Shown here in pieces: positions 1-11,254 of a stretch of 64,000 nt of DNA. The stretch's first letter is position 1; each line of letters starts with the position of its first letter. Location: positions 46,608,677 through 46,672,676 of the forward strand of contig CM048839.1 in NCBI GenBank assembly GCA_026545765.1. The letters run 5' to 3'. The DNA is from Plantago major (Eukaryota > Streptophyta > Magnoliopsida > Lamiales > Plantaginaceae). The notes under the pieces were generated by a model that did no database searches, was not told the DNA's origin, and saw only the letters and a program-made list of their open reading frames with translations. Both the position numbers and the translations under genes were made by a program.

Positions 1-1281
1 ATGAAACCCGAGAATGAAGTCTTGAAGTTCTCGCAGAACCCTCTGTACACATCAAGCGGAGTCTTTCCATCTAAAACTGGAATACCATCCACCGACAATG
101 ACAAACAATCTTTAAACTGATTTCCCGACCGATCATTGAAGTAAATATCCGGAACCAATTCCCCAATGTGAGATACCCATTGTGGAAGTTCAATGTTAGC
201 TCCGGGACATGCATGGAAACAAAGCGATACATGAATCTTAAGGCCCAATTTTTGGATCATTTCCACAATTGCTAGGTAGCTAGTCCAATCGTACTTTCCC
301 ATGGCCTCCCTTTCGACTACTCCCCACCAAATCGGGAGCTCCACTCCATCTACCCCCATTAACTTCAAGGCCTTTAGCCCTGCCACAACAGCTCGAGCGT
401 GCATTATTGTGTTGCAGTTGGAGACTGTATCAAGTGGCATTCCAACAAATAGTTTCACACTATCATCCTGCAAGAAGATAGACAACATAAGCAGCTTATA
501 CATCTTATCCTTGGCACACAAAATGCAGCAAATCAACCTAATAAATTAGATTCAGGAAATTAGGTACACCAAACCAAACACTGCTTCATATATGAACAAA
601 AACCTATTCTCTAAAACATGCAGTCTCAAATGAATTAAAAATTTGTTGTTCATGACCTATTTTTAAATTATAACAATATCAGCCAAATTTTGCAAATCAA
701 CCTCATCCAAAAAGGTATCTCATCAACTCTCAGTATCAAAATATCCTAGTATCAACTCTCAATATCAGCTATCGGCATTTATACCCTTATTGGCTAATTT
801 CGATAAACAGAACAATTAGACCATCTATGAGTTATTCTCCAAAAGTAAACAAAAGCATGAAATATTGCAAATTATAATACACCCAAAAGGCCAATTCCTC
901 ATTTACTCATTATAATTTTTGCAACATAGATAAAAGACTAACTTAATTTATGTCTATAAATTAAACAAAATCACAGAGTCCTACCGGCACAACAACAAAC
1001 AGATAAGTAAACAAGTATATAGAACAGAGATAGAAGAAGCTAATTTTACTTACAGGCTTAGTTCTTGCAACTTTTAAGGCTTTCTCATGAACAACAGCAA
1101 GAGCTCGAATCTGAGGTTTTGAGGTCATAAGTCTTAAGCCAACCACAGATTTAGAGAGCCGTAAAAAGCTCAATCCCGTATTCTTGAAATTACAAATCTT
1201 GCCATTATTCTTGGCTAAACATAGCCCAACATCGTATCTGCCCAGTTTCACCTGCGACCTTCCGATAACTGATATCTCCAT
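1..1281 (-). CDS. BAM9: Inactive beta-amylase 9-like protein, 5' part (exons 1 and 2)
   Basis: Exon 1 runs 1281-1054 (76 codons, start MEISVIGRSQ, donor CCT|GTAAGT). Intron 468-1053. Exon 2 starts at 467 after TTGCAG and stays open to the window edge; the junction is phase 0. Exon 2 reads DDSVKLFVGMPLDTVSN, then GVDGVELPIWWGVVERE, LKIHVSLCFHACPG and SVDGIPVLDGKTPLDVY, which match the glycosyl hydrolase family 14 N-terminal half. Active beta-amylases have GGNVGD in the flexible loop after the SFHxC strand; here it reads CPGANIELPQW, as in the catalytically inactive BAM9 branch. Exon 1 resembles the start of Arabidopsis BAM9 from memory and would hold the plastid-targeting region. Known role of the branch: a non-catalytic plastid protein linked to starch turnover. 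The catalytic glutamates lie beyond the window, so loss of activity is inferred from the loop and family only. Confidence 0.9.
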
Positions 1282-1495
1282 CTTTATCGATTTAAACAAT
1301 AAAAAAACAGATTTGGGCACAACGAGATAAAAAAGATTGAATCTTTGAGGGTTACAAGGTTTGACGGATGGTTTTTGTTAGAAGCAAAATTCAAGTCTTG
1401 TGAGAAATTTTTGAGAGCTGTAAATGAATTGTTTGATGTGTGGAAAAGTGTAGGAGATGTTTGGCTGGATTTAAAGAAAACTTGGCTGGCTCAAA

Positions 1496-1540
1496 CTTAT
1501 AAAGAAAAAGGAAAAAGGAAAAGTACTAATAGGACACGTG
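1496..1540 (-). promoter_or_regulatory. Putative BAM9 core promoter: TATA-like box and G-box
   Basis: On the minus strand CTTTATAAG (1504-1496) lies about 215 bp upstream of the BAM9 start codon. A palindromic G-box CACGTG (1535-1540, within GACACGTGTC) lies about 30 bp further upstream. G-boxes of this ABRE-like form bind bZIP or bHLH factors; regulation by abscisic acid or light is inferred from the motif only. Confidence 0.4.
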
Positions 1541-2098
1541 TCGAACTACTATTGAATCAACACTAGCCTCATAAATACTGCACCTAAAAGTAATATTTGT
1601 AGTATTATTGTTTTATTTTTGTGAAAGCAATATGCAACAAAAAGGATTAAATTCAACGTTAACTTCTTTTTTTTTTTTTTTTTTTTTTTGTGTGATGGAG
1701 AGAAGCTTTTCTCAATCTAAATGTTGAAATATTCTGGAGAGGAAGCGTTGTGTTAAATATGTGGATGTTAACTAGTTGAATTTAATTCATGTGGTTGAAT
1801 ATTAGTAATAGTATAAGAGGGACTATAAGTTAGTATGAGGGTTTGTACAAATACATTTCTCAATTTTATCGAATTCCATATGATCAAACTAGTATGGGAT
1901 GGATTCAAAATTTAAAGTATGAGAGGACACGGTTATGATTTTTATGTTATGCCAATGCATTTATGTAAAAAATAAATTACTTAAAAGCACACTAATGAAA
2001 AAGACTACTTAGCATTAACTTATAAGCTCAATAAATTTATTTTGAGAATATGTATGTTATATGAATCACACATAGCTGATCAGATAAGTCATAATACA
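1541..2098. other. AT-rich spacer, no gene seen
   Basis: Contains a poly-T run at about 1668-1689 and otherwise unstructured AT-rich sequence. No ORF with coding character on either strand. Confidence 0.6.
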
Positions 2099-2258
2099 GT
2101 TTTTAAATTAAATTATATAATGAAAATATAACTCTTAAAGTTTTATTATATAAAAAAATTGAACATTTTATATTTACGGTTTAAAATTAGTTCGTAGTCA
2201 AAGTTGAAAAAGTTTAACCACAAAAAGTTAAAGTGAGAAACTTATGCCGGGAAGTATT
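2099..2258. mobile_element. Truncated relative of the Stowaway MITE at 49968
   Basis: The stretch containing TTAAATTATATAATGAAA, then TTTTATATTTACGGTTTAAA and ending GAGAAACTTATGCCGGGAAG, matches the right half of the intact MITE at 49968-50215. The matching left terminus was not found, so this is a partial or decayed copy. Confidence 0.55.
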
Positions 2259-3042
2259 AAATTGTGATCACTATATTATGATGAAGTTTTGTTAATGTGA
2301 TCCGGTATGGATAGTGTTAATTAAAGTGTATTAAGGAAAAAGTGTTAACCGACGCATGATTGGGAGATAATGACCAAGCAAACAAGGAGCAAGAAGTATG
2401 GATCACAGGATATTTGTGTGGATAATATAAAGCGAGTAAACATTGCTGACATGTAAAGTCAAATAAATCAGAATTTGGTCTCCTGTCAAATACTTTATGG
2501 TAATAAAATGACTCATGCAAAAGATGACTTGGTGCCTAGTCAGTGGATAAATTTGGAAGTGTCTACCCATTTAATACTCAGCACCCAAAATCTCATCACA
2601 CATGATAATAACGAACTTATATTATCAATAAAGTCATCAATATTATTAAATAAAGAGTAAGTCTCCTGAGACGATTTTTAAATAATTTAATAAAAAATCA
2701 TTGATGTTATTAATAAAAAATACATATGTTCTCAATGTTGATATTTTTCCATATTACAATAAGACTCATTTCGTTATAACAACATAAATGTTTTGATTAA
2801 TAACATGGATGACTTTCTTGATAACATAATCCGTCTCTAGAAAAGTTATTTAGAGACAGTTTTTCATAAGACTTTGTGTTAATTAAAATATCTATGTTAT
2901 TAATAAGAGTTCTTTTCTAATATTAAAAAAACATCAATATTGATAGCATGGACGTTTTGAGAAATATTATCGAAGATTTTATTGCTAATCTAGTTTCGTA
3001 TCTTGATAATAAAAATAAAGCATGTAATAATAATAAATAGTA
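2259..3042. other. AT-rich spacer with degenerate short repeats, no gene seen
   Basis: Phrases like GTTATTAATAA and ATTAATAACATGGATGA recur between 2640 and 3010. Similar wording appears near 4820-5035, 10080-10350 and 63540-63700, suggesting a decayed dispersed repeat. The short ORFs at 2317-2520 and 2475-2660 have no recognisable domain. Confidence 0.5.
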
Positions 3043-3298
3043 CTTACTCCGTCCCTGGAATAGCTTCCCATTTTGCCATTTTAGATGTCCCAATCAAAAC
3101 TTATCATTTCCTTTTTTGACAACCAATCACCCAACTAAAACATTAAATATACTCAAAAGTAAATCCACTAACATTAATTTATTCAACTTTAAAAATCAAT
3201 TTGAAGGACCCACTATTACTATTTTATCCAAAAGTAATATATACCTTATTTTCTCCACCCAAAAAGTAAACGGAAAGTTATTCCCGGGACGAAGGAAT
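3043..3298. mobile_element. Stowaway-type MITE (Tc1/mariner)
   Basis: The left end CTTACTCCGTCCCTGG and right end CCCGGGACGAAGGAAT form imperfect terminal inverted repeats of the Stowaway consensus (CTCCCTCCGTCCC). TA dinucleotides flank both sides (3041-3042 and 3299-3300). At 256 bp it has no coding capacity. Confidence 0.8.
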
Positions 3299-4363
3299 TA
3301 CTAGGGTTGATTTGTTTCCAACCATGGAAAGCGAGTATTCTATTCTGGTCCGCGCGTAGATACTGGTGTGGTGCCATGCCAACCGATTTGGAATCTGCCT
3401 GGCAACGGCAAATGATTTGTGTGGATAAGCCAAATTATTATATTTATACTATATTTTAATTCTTGCTGATTTGTCAATTGCCATTAGGTTATCTGTTACC
3501 CACAGGAATACAGGATGGATCCATATTTTGATCAGATCTTTATCTTTATGGAGTTGATCCTAAATCTGCAAATTGCACCATCTAGAATCACCATAATGCT
3601 GGTGAGAATGGAGGTTAACACTCAAACGCATGTGCCATGATTTTGTTGTCGACCAGCTCAACCCCATGGGCCATGGTCCAACTTTCCTCCATAGCCTAGC
3701 CTATCTCGTTGCTCCAGCTCCTAGACACTCAAACCAACATGGATATCTTCAAGCAGATGTAGGAAGACGTAGGGAGTTGGGGGATAAGCACGAGAGTGGA
3801 GCCTCATGGCTCTAGAAGACGTACGAATTATTCTCGTCGATAAAAAGGAGACGATATCAAGTACTATAGAAGATCATTCTGAAGCACCAACACCTGTTGA
3901 CTACTATCTTCCTTGGATCTCTACAATCCTTCACTAAGTCCAGTCGTCTCCAACGACATCTCATCTTTATGATTTTGAGAGCAATCGCTTTGAAGCATCT
4001 ACTCATGTGTTCGTACTCACCAATCTTAAACACTCTTCCCATTGAAGACCAATCAAACATAGGTGTTAATGGGTAGAGTAAGTTATCTGAATATTAGTGA
4101 AAGATATAATTCAACTAGTTACTATGGTTGATCCCCACGGATTAGCTCCACGAACTTATTTTCGAGTTATGCATGTTACGTGAACGTTTAACTGGTTCGT
4201 TATAAGTAAGCTACTCAAATTTCCTATTTCTAATATCAAATTATGGTGGAACATTGAACATAGTATGAAAAATCAACATCATATATAACAAAACATTTAT
4301 TTTACAGAAAATGAGACTATATTATGCTTATTATTCTCTTCTTACTTTATGAAGTGTACATGA
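3299..4363. other. Spacer, no supported gene
   Basis: Less AT-rich around 3330-3850, with a 61-codon plus-strand ORF at 3630-3815 that shows no known motif. It could be a decayed gene fragment, but nothing in the translation supports a product. Confidence 0.4.
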
Positions 4364-5069
4364 TTAGAAAGGAGGTGGCGGTGGGTCGCCAGGGTAACCA
4401 ACTGGGCCAGGTGGCCCAGGTTGATGTGGTGCAGGGCCTGGTGGGCCAAACACGCTACCTAAGGCTGCAGGAGGTCCAGGCCGAATAACAGGAGGTGGAG
4501 GCGGTGGAGGAAAGTCTGGTGATCCATATGGAAAGCTACGACGGCCCATACAACAATCTTCTATCAACCAGCAACAGCAAAACACATAAAAGCTACAACA
4601 ACATTCCAAAAGTTCCACACTAGTGTTAATTTCTTAAAACAAATACTATATGGATGTGATACGAGAAGTTACTAAAGTATACCAGATTTACTCAATAACT
4701 AGCAAATTTTCTTAGAATTCCAAGTCAAATGTTTCAAACTTGGCTGTGCCAAAATGACACCTCGTGCCAAGCCAGGTTTTAATATGAGGCCTAAATAATA
4801 AAATTTCACAAATATTGATTTTTCCATATTATTACGAGTAAGTTTTTGGAGAGATGGTGTTATAGAAAGAGACGGTGTTATAAAAAGACTAAAAAAGACG
4901 GATAAACATTACAGTTATAATAAAAAATATTACATGTTTTATTAAGAAAATTGATAATATATATTACATAAAAAATGACATAAAAATATTCACTCATAAA
5001 ACATCATAAAATATTAAATATATAGTTAAGAACATCAATATCGACCAAATGAAAGACTTACACCAACAT
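4364..5069 (-). CDS. Small cysteine-cluster / proline-rich protein, two exons
   Basis: The long exon (4619-4364) has no upstream ATG in frame but follows a splice acceptor (CACTAG). An upstream micro-exon (5069-5062, ATG TTG GT, donor GT|GTAAGT) joins it exactly in frame. The 87-residue product begins MLVVELLECCCSFYVFCCCW, continues through LIEDCC, and ends in a Pro/Gly-rich tail (four to seven consecutive prolines, PGPPG motifs, last residues GDPPPPPF). The seven clustered cysteines in a hydrophobic N-terminus suggest a palmitoylated or membrane-inserted segment, in the manner of plant CYSTM-like small proteins; that relation is inference. The splice pair and acceptor are seen in the sequence. 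Alternative: the protein could start at the internal MGRRSFPYG methionine, but that would drop the most distinctive part. Confidence 0.7.
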
Positions 5070-5402
5070 GATTCTGTATTCGTTGACTATATATGTCTAT
5101 CTGAGAAAATTTCGAAAAAATGAATGAGAAGTAGTAGTAGACTAGACTAGTAGTTGGTAAAAAACTAACCAAGAAGAGAGGGTGGTGCAGAGGTTGTACA
5201 GAAGGCCATGTCGCCTTGGGTTTGAACCATCCCAATCTGGTCCACCATATCGACCTTCCGGGCTTACAATTCTCATCAATCTTCTTCTCGCTCGCTAATA
5301 ACAAACACACACTCCAAAACAAGAACAAGATGCCGGAAGGAAAATTAACCAAGATGAACAACAAAATGCTGGAGTACTACTATTGTTATTTTTATTTATT
5401 TG

Positions 5403-5489
5403 TTTATATATTAGTAATTGTTTTTAATCATATATAGATATATCTGTACATTAAATGACACACGTTGTCTGAAGAAATGTACCACGTGG
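5403..5489 (-). promoter_or_regulatory. Putative promoter of the small Cys/Pro-rich gene
   Basis: TATATAAA on the minus strand (5410-5403) is about 335 bp upstream of the micro-exon ATG. A palindromic CCACGTGG G-box (5482-5489) is about 75 bp beyond it. The spacing fits a plant core promoter with a ~300-nt leader. Confidence 0.4.
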
Positions 5490-5905
5490 TTAGAGCTCAA
5501 AATTGGGTTCATTTCATAGCGGTGCTATTTGTTTCTAGTCCTAATCGGATTGCCGAAAGGGATGAATTATCAGACAACTCGTTGTTGGAGTCCTAAAATG
5601 CATTCTAAAGCTAAATATAGGGTAGAACAATGAAATTTGACTAAAAGAATGCAAAATCTCAGGTATCCTATATGTACCCTGGCCTACAAATTTTTTTTTC
5701 CCACCGGTGGAGCATCATGCGAAATAATAGGATTTTAGTTTTGGTTTTAGCGATGTCATCTTTCCCTTTCCAACACTGGCCCACCACAAATCATATATTT
5801 TATCTTTATTAAAAAATTGAACAAAATGATATTTAAATAAGTAGTACTCAGTAATAGGTTACCTGATAATAAAGACAATGACCCTATATATTGGATAGTA
5901 CAAGT
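5490..5905. other. Spacer, no gene seen
   Basis: Ordinary intergenic sequence without coding character or recognisable repeat ends. Confidence 0.5.
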
Positions 5906-5913
5906 ATTGGGAG

Positions 5914-6738
5914 TAGGGCTGAGCATCGGTTCAGAACCGGTCCGACCCGGACCGAACCCGAAAAAAACCGACTCGAATTTTTTGATTTTCCTCAGCCCGA
6001 GGACCGGACCGAATTATGGTCGGTCCGGCCAGGACTGAAAAAACCCGAAATATATTTTTAAAAAAATTAAAAATTTAGCATTTCAAAAGGAGAAGATGCT
6101 CAACAAGCTGAAAATCAGCATTTCCTCCTTTTTATTATTCGATTCTGCTCAGCTCTTGAAATCGTAATCAACCATTGCACTACCACACTCGTCTTTCTAG
6201 GGCTTATTGGAATCTCTGCAAACCGATGGCGTTTTGGTGGCCACTGCTGGTCATTGCTTTCGCGGTTGCGATCTGCAACCAAATCGGCGGAGGGGAACAA
6301 ATCAACGGAAGAGATGGGCGGTGGTGGTGATGGATTGGGCGGTGGTGGAGAGAAGAGATGGGGCGGTGGTGGCGATGGATCTGGGCGGTGGTGTATAGAG
6401 GATCGCGATGGTGGCGAGATGCAGAGAAAAGAGAAGAGGTGAGCGGCGTGGTGGGTGGAGGTTAGCGGCGGAGGTGAGCGGCGTGGGCGTGGGGAAAGAA
6501 AGAACATACAGAAGCAGAATGATTGGGTCTGGGGAATTGGGGGAATCCAAGGGTTTTATGAAAAATTCGGGTCTCTCGGTCCAGCCCGGATTTTGTCCGG
6601 TTTTGGACCGACCCGGACCGAGAATCGAATTTTTCAAATCCCTCAGCCCGAGGCCCGGACCGAATAGGGTTCGGGTCGGCCCGAGAACCGATTTTTCGGG
6701 CCGGTTTTTCGGTCCGAGGCCATTTGTGCTCAGCCCTA
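5914..6738. mobile_element. Non-autonomous hAT-like element, 825 bp, perfect 8-bp TSD
   Basis: The termini TAGGGCTGAGCA (5914-5925) and TGCTCAGCCCTA (6727-6738) are exact inverted repeats. The flanks carry the same 8 bp, ATTGGGAG (5906-5913 and 6739-6746), which is the hAT-type duplication length. Both subterminal regions are rich in CCGACCC/GGACCGA motifs in opposing orientation. The middle (6200-6500) is GGTGGT/GGCGGTGG low-complexity sequence with open frames but no transposase motif. ORFs predicted here on both strands are therefore treated as non-genic. Confidence 0.88.
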
Positions 6739-6835
6739 ATTGGGAGTGGTTTTTGAGAAAGAAAATGGGATATATACCAAGAATTAGTGAGCACACTTTG
6801 TTGGACTCTCAAACTCCATCCTAAAGGTATATTTA

Positions 6836-8133
6836 GGAAATTTTTTATTTTTGATACACTACGATGAGACAATGTCATTTTGATACGGTAAAACGACCTT
6901 ATCCAATTTCAGTACACTACAACAACCACCCTCGAAATTTATATATTCCAATCAATTTTCCGACTAAATTGATGATGTGACAGCCGGAGTTCCAATTTTC
7001 CTGCTAAAATACGTTTATTGACCGTATTTCAGCGATTTTGACCAAAAAAAAAAAAAATACATTATGAGGACACGTGTTGCAATTTCATTCAATCTGGAAC
7101 ATTTTATTTTAAAAAATGTAATATAAATTTTTAAATACAATAAAAAATTAAATAAAATTATACTCCTACAATTAATTTTCCAATTTTTAAAAAATTAAAA
7201 AGAAGAAGTAAAAAAAATATACTTCCTTCTTCCCCAAATGAATCAATAAGAACCCTAATTCACTTTCTTCCCAATTCACTTCCTTCTTCATTATTTTCAA
7301 TTCACTTTATTCTCAATGCATCATCAATGGAAGTATTAATTGAAGTATTAAACAACTCAAATCATGGAAGAAACAACTCAAATCTTTCTACCTTCTTTCC
7401 TATTTTTCTTTCTTCCATGGAAGCTCCTTAAAAAGGAAGCTTCCATGGCAGGAAGCCAGGAAGCTCGAGCTTCCTGCTATTGAATCTTTGTCGGAGCTCC
7501 CCGTTGGGAGCTCCGATTTGGAGCTTCCACCTGAAGCTTCCCGTGGATTGGAGCTTCCACCGGAAGAAGCTCCGGTGCAGAGCTTCTTTCGGTGGAAGCT
7601 CCGGCCATGGCTTCAAAAAAGTTATAAAATTTTAATTTTTTAAAAATAATATGGATATGGAAAGAAAACCAAAAACTTGTTTATATTAGTAATATTTTTG
7701 AATTTAAAAAAATTAAAAAGTTAAAGGTTTTTTGAAAAAAAAAATCTTTTTTTTTCAAATTAAAAAATATTAATAAATAACTTTTAGAAATTTTTAAAAA
7801 ATTTATATAAGTTTTTTGAAATTTATAAAATTAGTTTATGTTTTCTTTAATTTACTTTACTAGAAATTAACCAGAGTGCGACACGTGTTCTCACAATGTA
7901 TTTTTCTTTTTTTTTTTAATGATCAAAATCGCTGAAAATACGTTCAACATACGTATTTTAGCGGGAAAATCGGAACTCCGGCTACCACATCATCAATTTA
8001 GTCGGAAAACTGATCGGAGTATATAAATTTCGAGGGTGGTTATTATATGTAGTGTATTGAAATTGGACAAGGTCGTTCTACCGTATTAAAAGTGACACTG
8101 TCTTATTGTAGTGTACCAAAAATAAAATTTTCC
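6836..8133. mobile_element. Long-TIR (Mutator-like) non-autonomous element
   Basis: About 250 bp at the left (6836-7087) is the inverted complement of about 260 bp at the right (7874-8133). Both share GATACACTAC/GGTACACTAC near the tip, then ACCACCCTCGAAATTTATAT, AATTGATGATGTG, AAAATACGT and an inner ACACGTGT. Long TIRs of this kind are typical of MULEs. No exact 9-bp target duplication was seen, so the family call is tentative. The interior (7390-7615) is a dense array of GGAAGCTTCC-type inverted motifs and carries no transposase. Confidence 0.72.
7423..7612. repeat. Array of self-complementary GGAAGCTTCC/GGAGCTCC motifs
   Basis: GGAAGCTTCC, GGAAGCTC, GAGCTTCC, GGAGCTCC and GGAGCTTCCACC recur about every 10-20 bp in both orientations inside the element 6836-8133. 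The minus-strand 62-codon ORF here simply reads this repeat. Confidence 0.65.
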
Positions 8134-9701
8134 GACTATAAAAATCATGGAAAAAACCAACAATCAGGGATGCCATCTTCACTGCGGGACAATAGGCCTG
8201 AGAATAAACTTTTCATGGGCAAATTTGGTGGGCCATCATCACATTTTATTCATTTAGGCTATAAATAGATTTCCTACAAATATTGCAAAAAAGTAGTTGG
8301 TCCTAAATATAGTATAGGGGATGTTTTGGGAAGAAAAAATACATTTCCTACAACTAGTGCTCTAATGCTCTTAAAACTCAAACTTTTGGTTAATATACTG
8401 CAAAAGACTGCCCACTAATTCCAAATATATCCTTGTTTATCAAAATTATTATGTCCGGAGTTTCGTCATTCGCATTAAGCACCTTGGATAAGATAATATT
8501 AGCATTTGCGTAGCATAACATATAACATTATATGTAACAACTCATAAATTCGTAATTTTAAATTTATATCTTTTAGAGCGAACATAACGTTGGATCGGAG
8601 CTTGTAGTCTTGGATAGTAGGTCCAACATATTCTCCCTTCTTTTCCAGTCCAATACTCATGTAAAGCCAATCCTAAACCTTCATTAGTCACATTAATATA
8701 TGAACCATTAAACCAAATTTAAGAGCCACTTCACTTATGGAGTATTTCTCACTTATGACTACCTTAAACACCTTAAACGTAGTCAAGCCAAAACTCTTCC
8801 CTCACAAAGAAGACGTTTTCCAGCTTCCAAAATCGACTGGGGTATTTCATGGTCTGAAGATGGAGGAGTCGCCACGCAATGAAAATATATTTATTTTCGC
8901 GTGCAGATTTTATGCAGCGTGTAGGAGTTTTCTAAAATCAATTCCGGGTTTATTAGCTGACGAATTCAACTGATTTTTGTAGAGAAGATTCCTATTAGAC
9001 CATTCTAAATTCCACCGGACGGATTGCCGTTTTGATGTGTCCATCATCCATAATTTGATGTCAAACAGAAGGCTGTTTTCCAACCCGCTCTCAATTCTGA
9101 ATTCTGGTCCCTCTTATTCGATTTTCTCAAGGAAACTTTCCCTAAAATTTCATTCACAATGATTTGATTTATTATCATCTATGCTATGATGAAGTGAAAT
9201 TTGCAAGTTATCTTATATGGTTCATAACCTAGACCTAGTACCATATGTTTACTCGATTATCCTTTTGATTTTTCCGAGGCATGAAATAGATGGTTTGCTG
9301 ATATTTGTTGATTTATCAATTATCTCTCCAAAAGAATAAAGTCAATGTTACTTTGTGAGATTTAGATTATTTTGTTGTGTTGCAAATACTCTAACTGTTT
9401 GGGAATGATTTTGAAATCTAATTTTAGCAGAGTTTTAAAAAGATAGAGATTATGATAGCTAGTAATCGGATTTTAGCAGAGTCTAAAATATTAGGGTTTG
9501 GAAGTGGATTGTGATTTTAGTAGAGTTGAGTAGGATATTTAGAATATGTTATGTTAGAGTGTGTATGAGTAAAATAATTTTTATTGGGATTGGATAAATT
9601 AAGATTTAATTAGATGATTGTTTAAGGTAGTTAAAATGATTTGATTGAATGTGTTTGGAATTTTGTTGGAAGTATGTTAAGTTTATTTGAAAATAAAATG
9701 T
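8134..9701. other. AT-rich spacer, no gene seen
   Basis: No domain-bearing ORF. The 78-codon ORF at 8737-8973 has no recognisable motif. Around 9420-9560 loosely repeated phrases with TTTTAGCAGAG/TTTTAGTAGAGTTGAG occur. Confidence 0.5.
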
Positions 9702-9946
9702 GCGCCTTCCGTTTCATAGAATTTCATACATTTGCCATTTTTAATCGTTCCACATGACTTTACACATTATTAAATAAGAAAGCTACCCACACCCAACAAA
9801 AAATAAACAATCTCAGATAAATATTTTGCCCCTAAAAGTACACTTTTTTCTTACATTTTTTTTTATATAAATAACATTACTTTAATTTTTCAACTAAAAC
9901 TGCACACCTCAAACCTAATGTATAAAGTTCTCTGGGACGGATGGAG
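9702..9946. mobile_element. Stowaway-type MITE, left end degraded
   Basis: The right end CTGGGACGGATGGAG followed by TA matches the Stowaway terminus. The left end GCGCCTTCCGTTTCATAGA is an imperfect complement without a clear TA. Length is about 245 bp and there is no coding capacity. Confidence 0.65.
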
Positions 9947-11254
9947 TACGAGTTTAAATAAGTATATTTCCTGATCGATATTTTACTAGAAAATAATCAA
10001 CAACCATTCTAGAAAAATTTAAAAATTCCTTATTCTCTTGTTGTATTATCAACCATTGTTTGGACCTAAATGAAATGATTAATGACATTTTTGATTAATT
10101 ATTAGTGACGATGAAAATACTAAACACAGATAGAGCGGCCATTTTTGATAAATTATTAAGAAACCATTCATATCACTAATCAAAACGTTCGTATTGTCAA
10201 CATTATTTTATATACTAAAATTATATTTTAGTAAAAATGTAAACATTTTGATTAATAATATAAATGAGATTTTCTTAAAAATATAAGTTCAATCTACATA
10301 TAAATTATTCATTGACGATTTTCCAATAAACTTATTGAATGATAAAAAAAAAGAATAAAGGGAGAAATGCGTCAATTACATTTGAAACTTCAAATGCTCT
10401 TAAATTTTCACATTTTAGTGAAATGATATGAAACAATTATTAAGCATATAAATAAAAAGTACTTGATCGGTTATGGATTCAATGCAATAATGCAGATTCC
10501 ATTTGGTTGTAAACCATTAAAAGCTAAAATTATGAAACCAATGTCATCAAGGTGGATTATCATCAATCACTATTCACACTGACAGAAACCCACATCTAGG
10601 GAGAGAAAATGTTGGAATGGGGAGCTCCAATGTGGCAAAATATCAATCCCTCCACGCACCATTTTTATGATTATGTATTTAGCTACAAAGCCTAATAAAA
10701 CTAGCATCTTAATAGGCCTGCAAAAGCTTGTAGCCACACCAGGCATAGCTTATGGGAAAATTGTACCATGGTATTACCCCAATCATCTCACCTACTGTTA
10801 CAGTGAGAGTGTGAGACCACTGAAAGTAAGATCATGGTCTAACATACTTAACTTATGTTTCCATCACATGTAATAATAATTGTGTAATCCACGCTAGTAA
10901 TTAATCCCTCGTAGTTGCCCATTCTTAATTAATCTAATTAATTTTCCCACCCCCTGTTTTCTATATCAGATTGCAACGAACAAAACAATTTACTGGTGCC
11001 ATTACCTATAACTGATTTAGTGTGTCAATTAGTTGATGGACGAGCACGGCCGCTTCGGTGTTTAAGAAACGTTGGCTATCGATCGCACCGGTTAGTCCTA
11101 TGGCATATACAATGTGCCTATGTTATGTCAATTTCATCGCGTACATTTTGAGTTTGCACTTCTGGGGTGCACAATTTAACTCATTATTTTACATGACGAT
11201 AAGAAAAGTTCTCTAAAATGATATTGTCCAATTTATGTATTAAAATATCAACCC
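9947..11254. other. Spacer, no supported gene
   Basis: AT-rich; 10080-10350 resembles the dispersed degenerate repeat seen at 2640-3010. The 68-codon ORF at 10667-10873 shows no motif. Confidence 0.45.

Noticed and set aside
961-1053. Extension of the BAM9 exon 1 ORF to 961
   Set aside because: The frame past 1054 reads into a GTAAGT donor and an AT-rich intron; the downstream exon fits in phase 0.
5160-5270. tRNA-like look (GGTTTGAACC near 5217)
   Set aside because: No acceptor stem or anticodon arm could be paired around it.
6115-6878. Several overlapping ORFs of 130-164 codons on both strands
   Set aside because: They lie within the hAT-like element and read GGTGGT/CCGACCC low-complexity sequence; no domain and no consistent strand.
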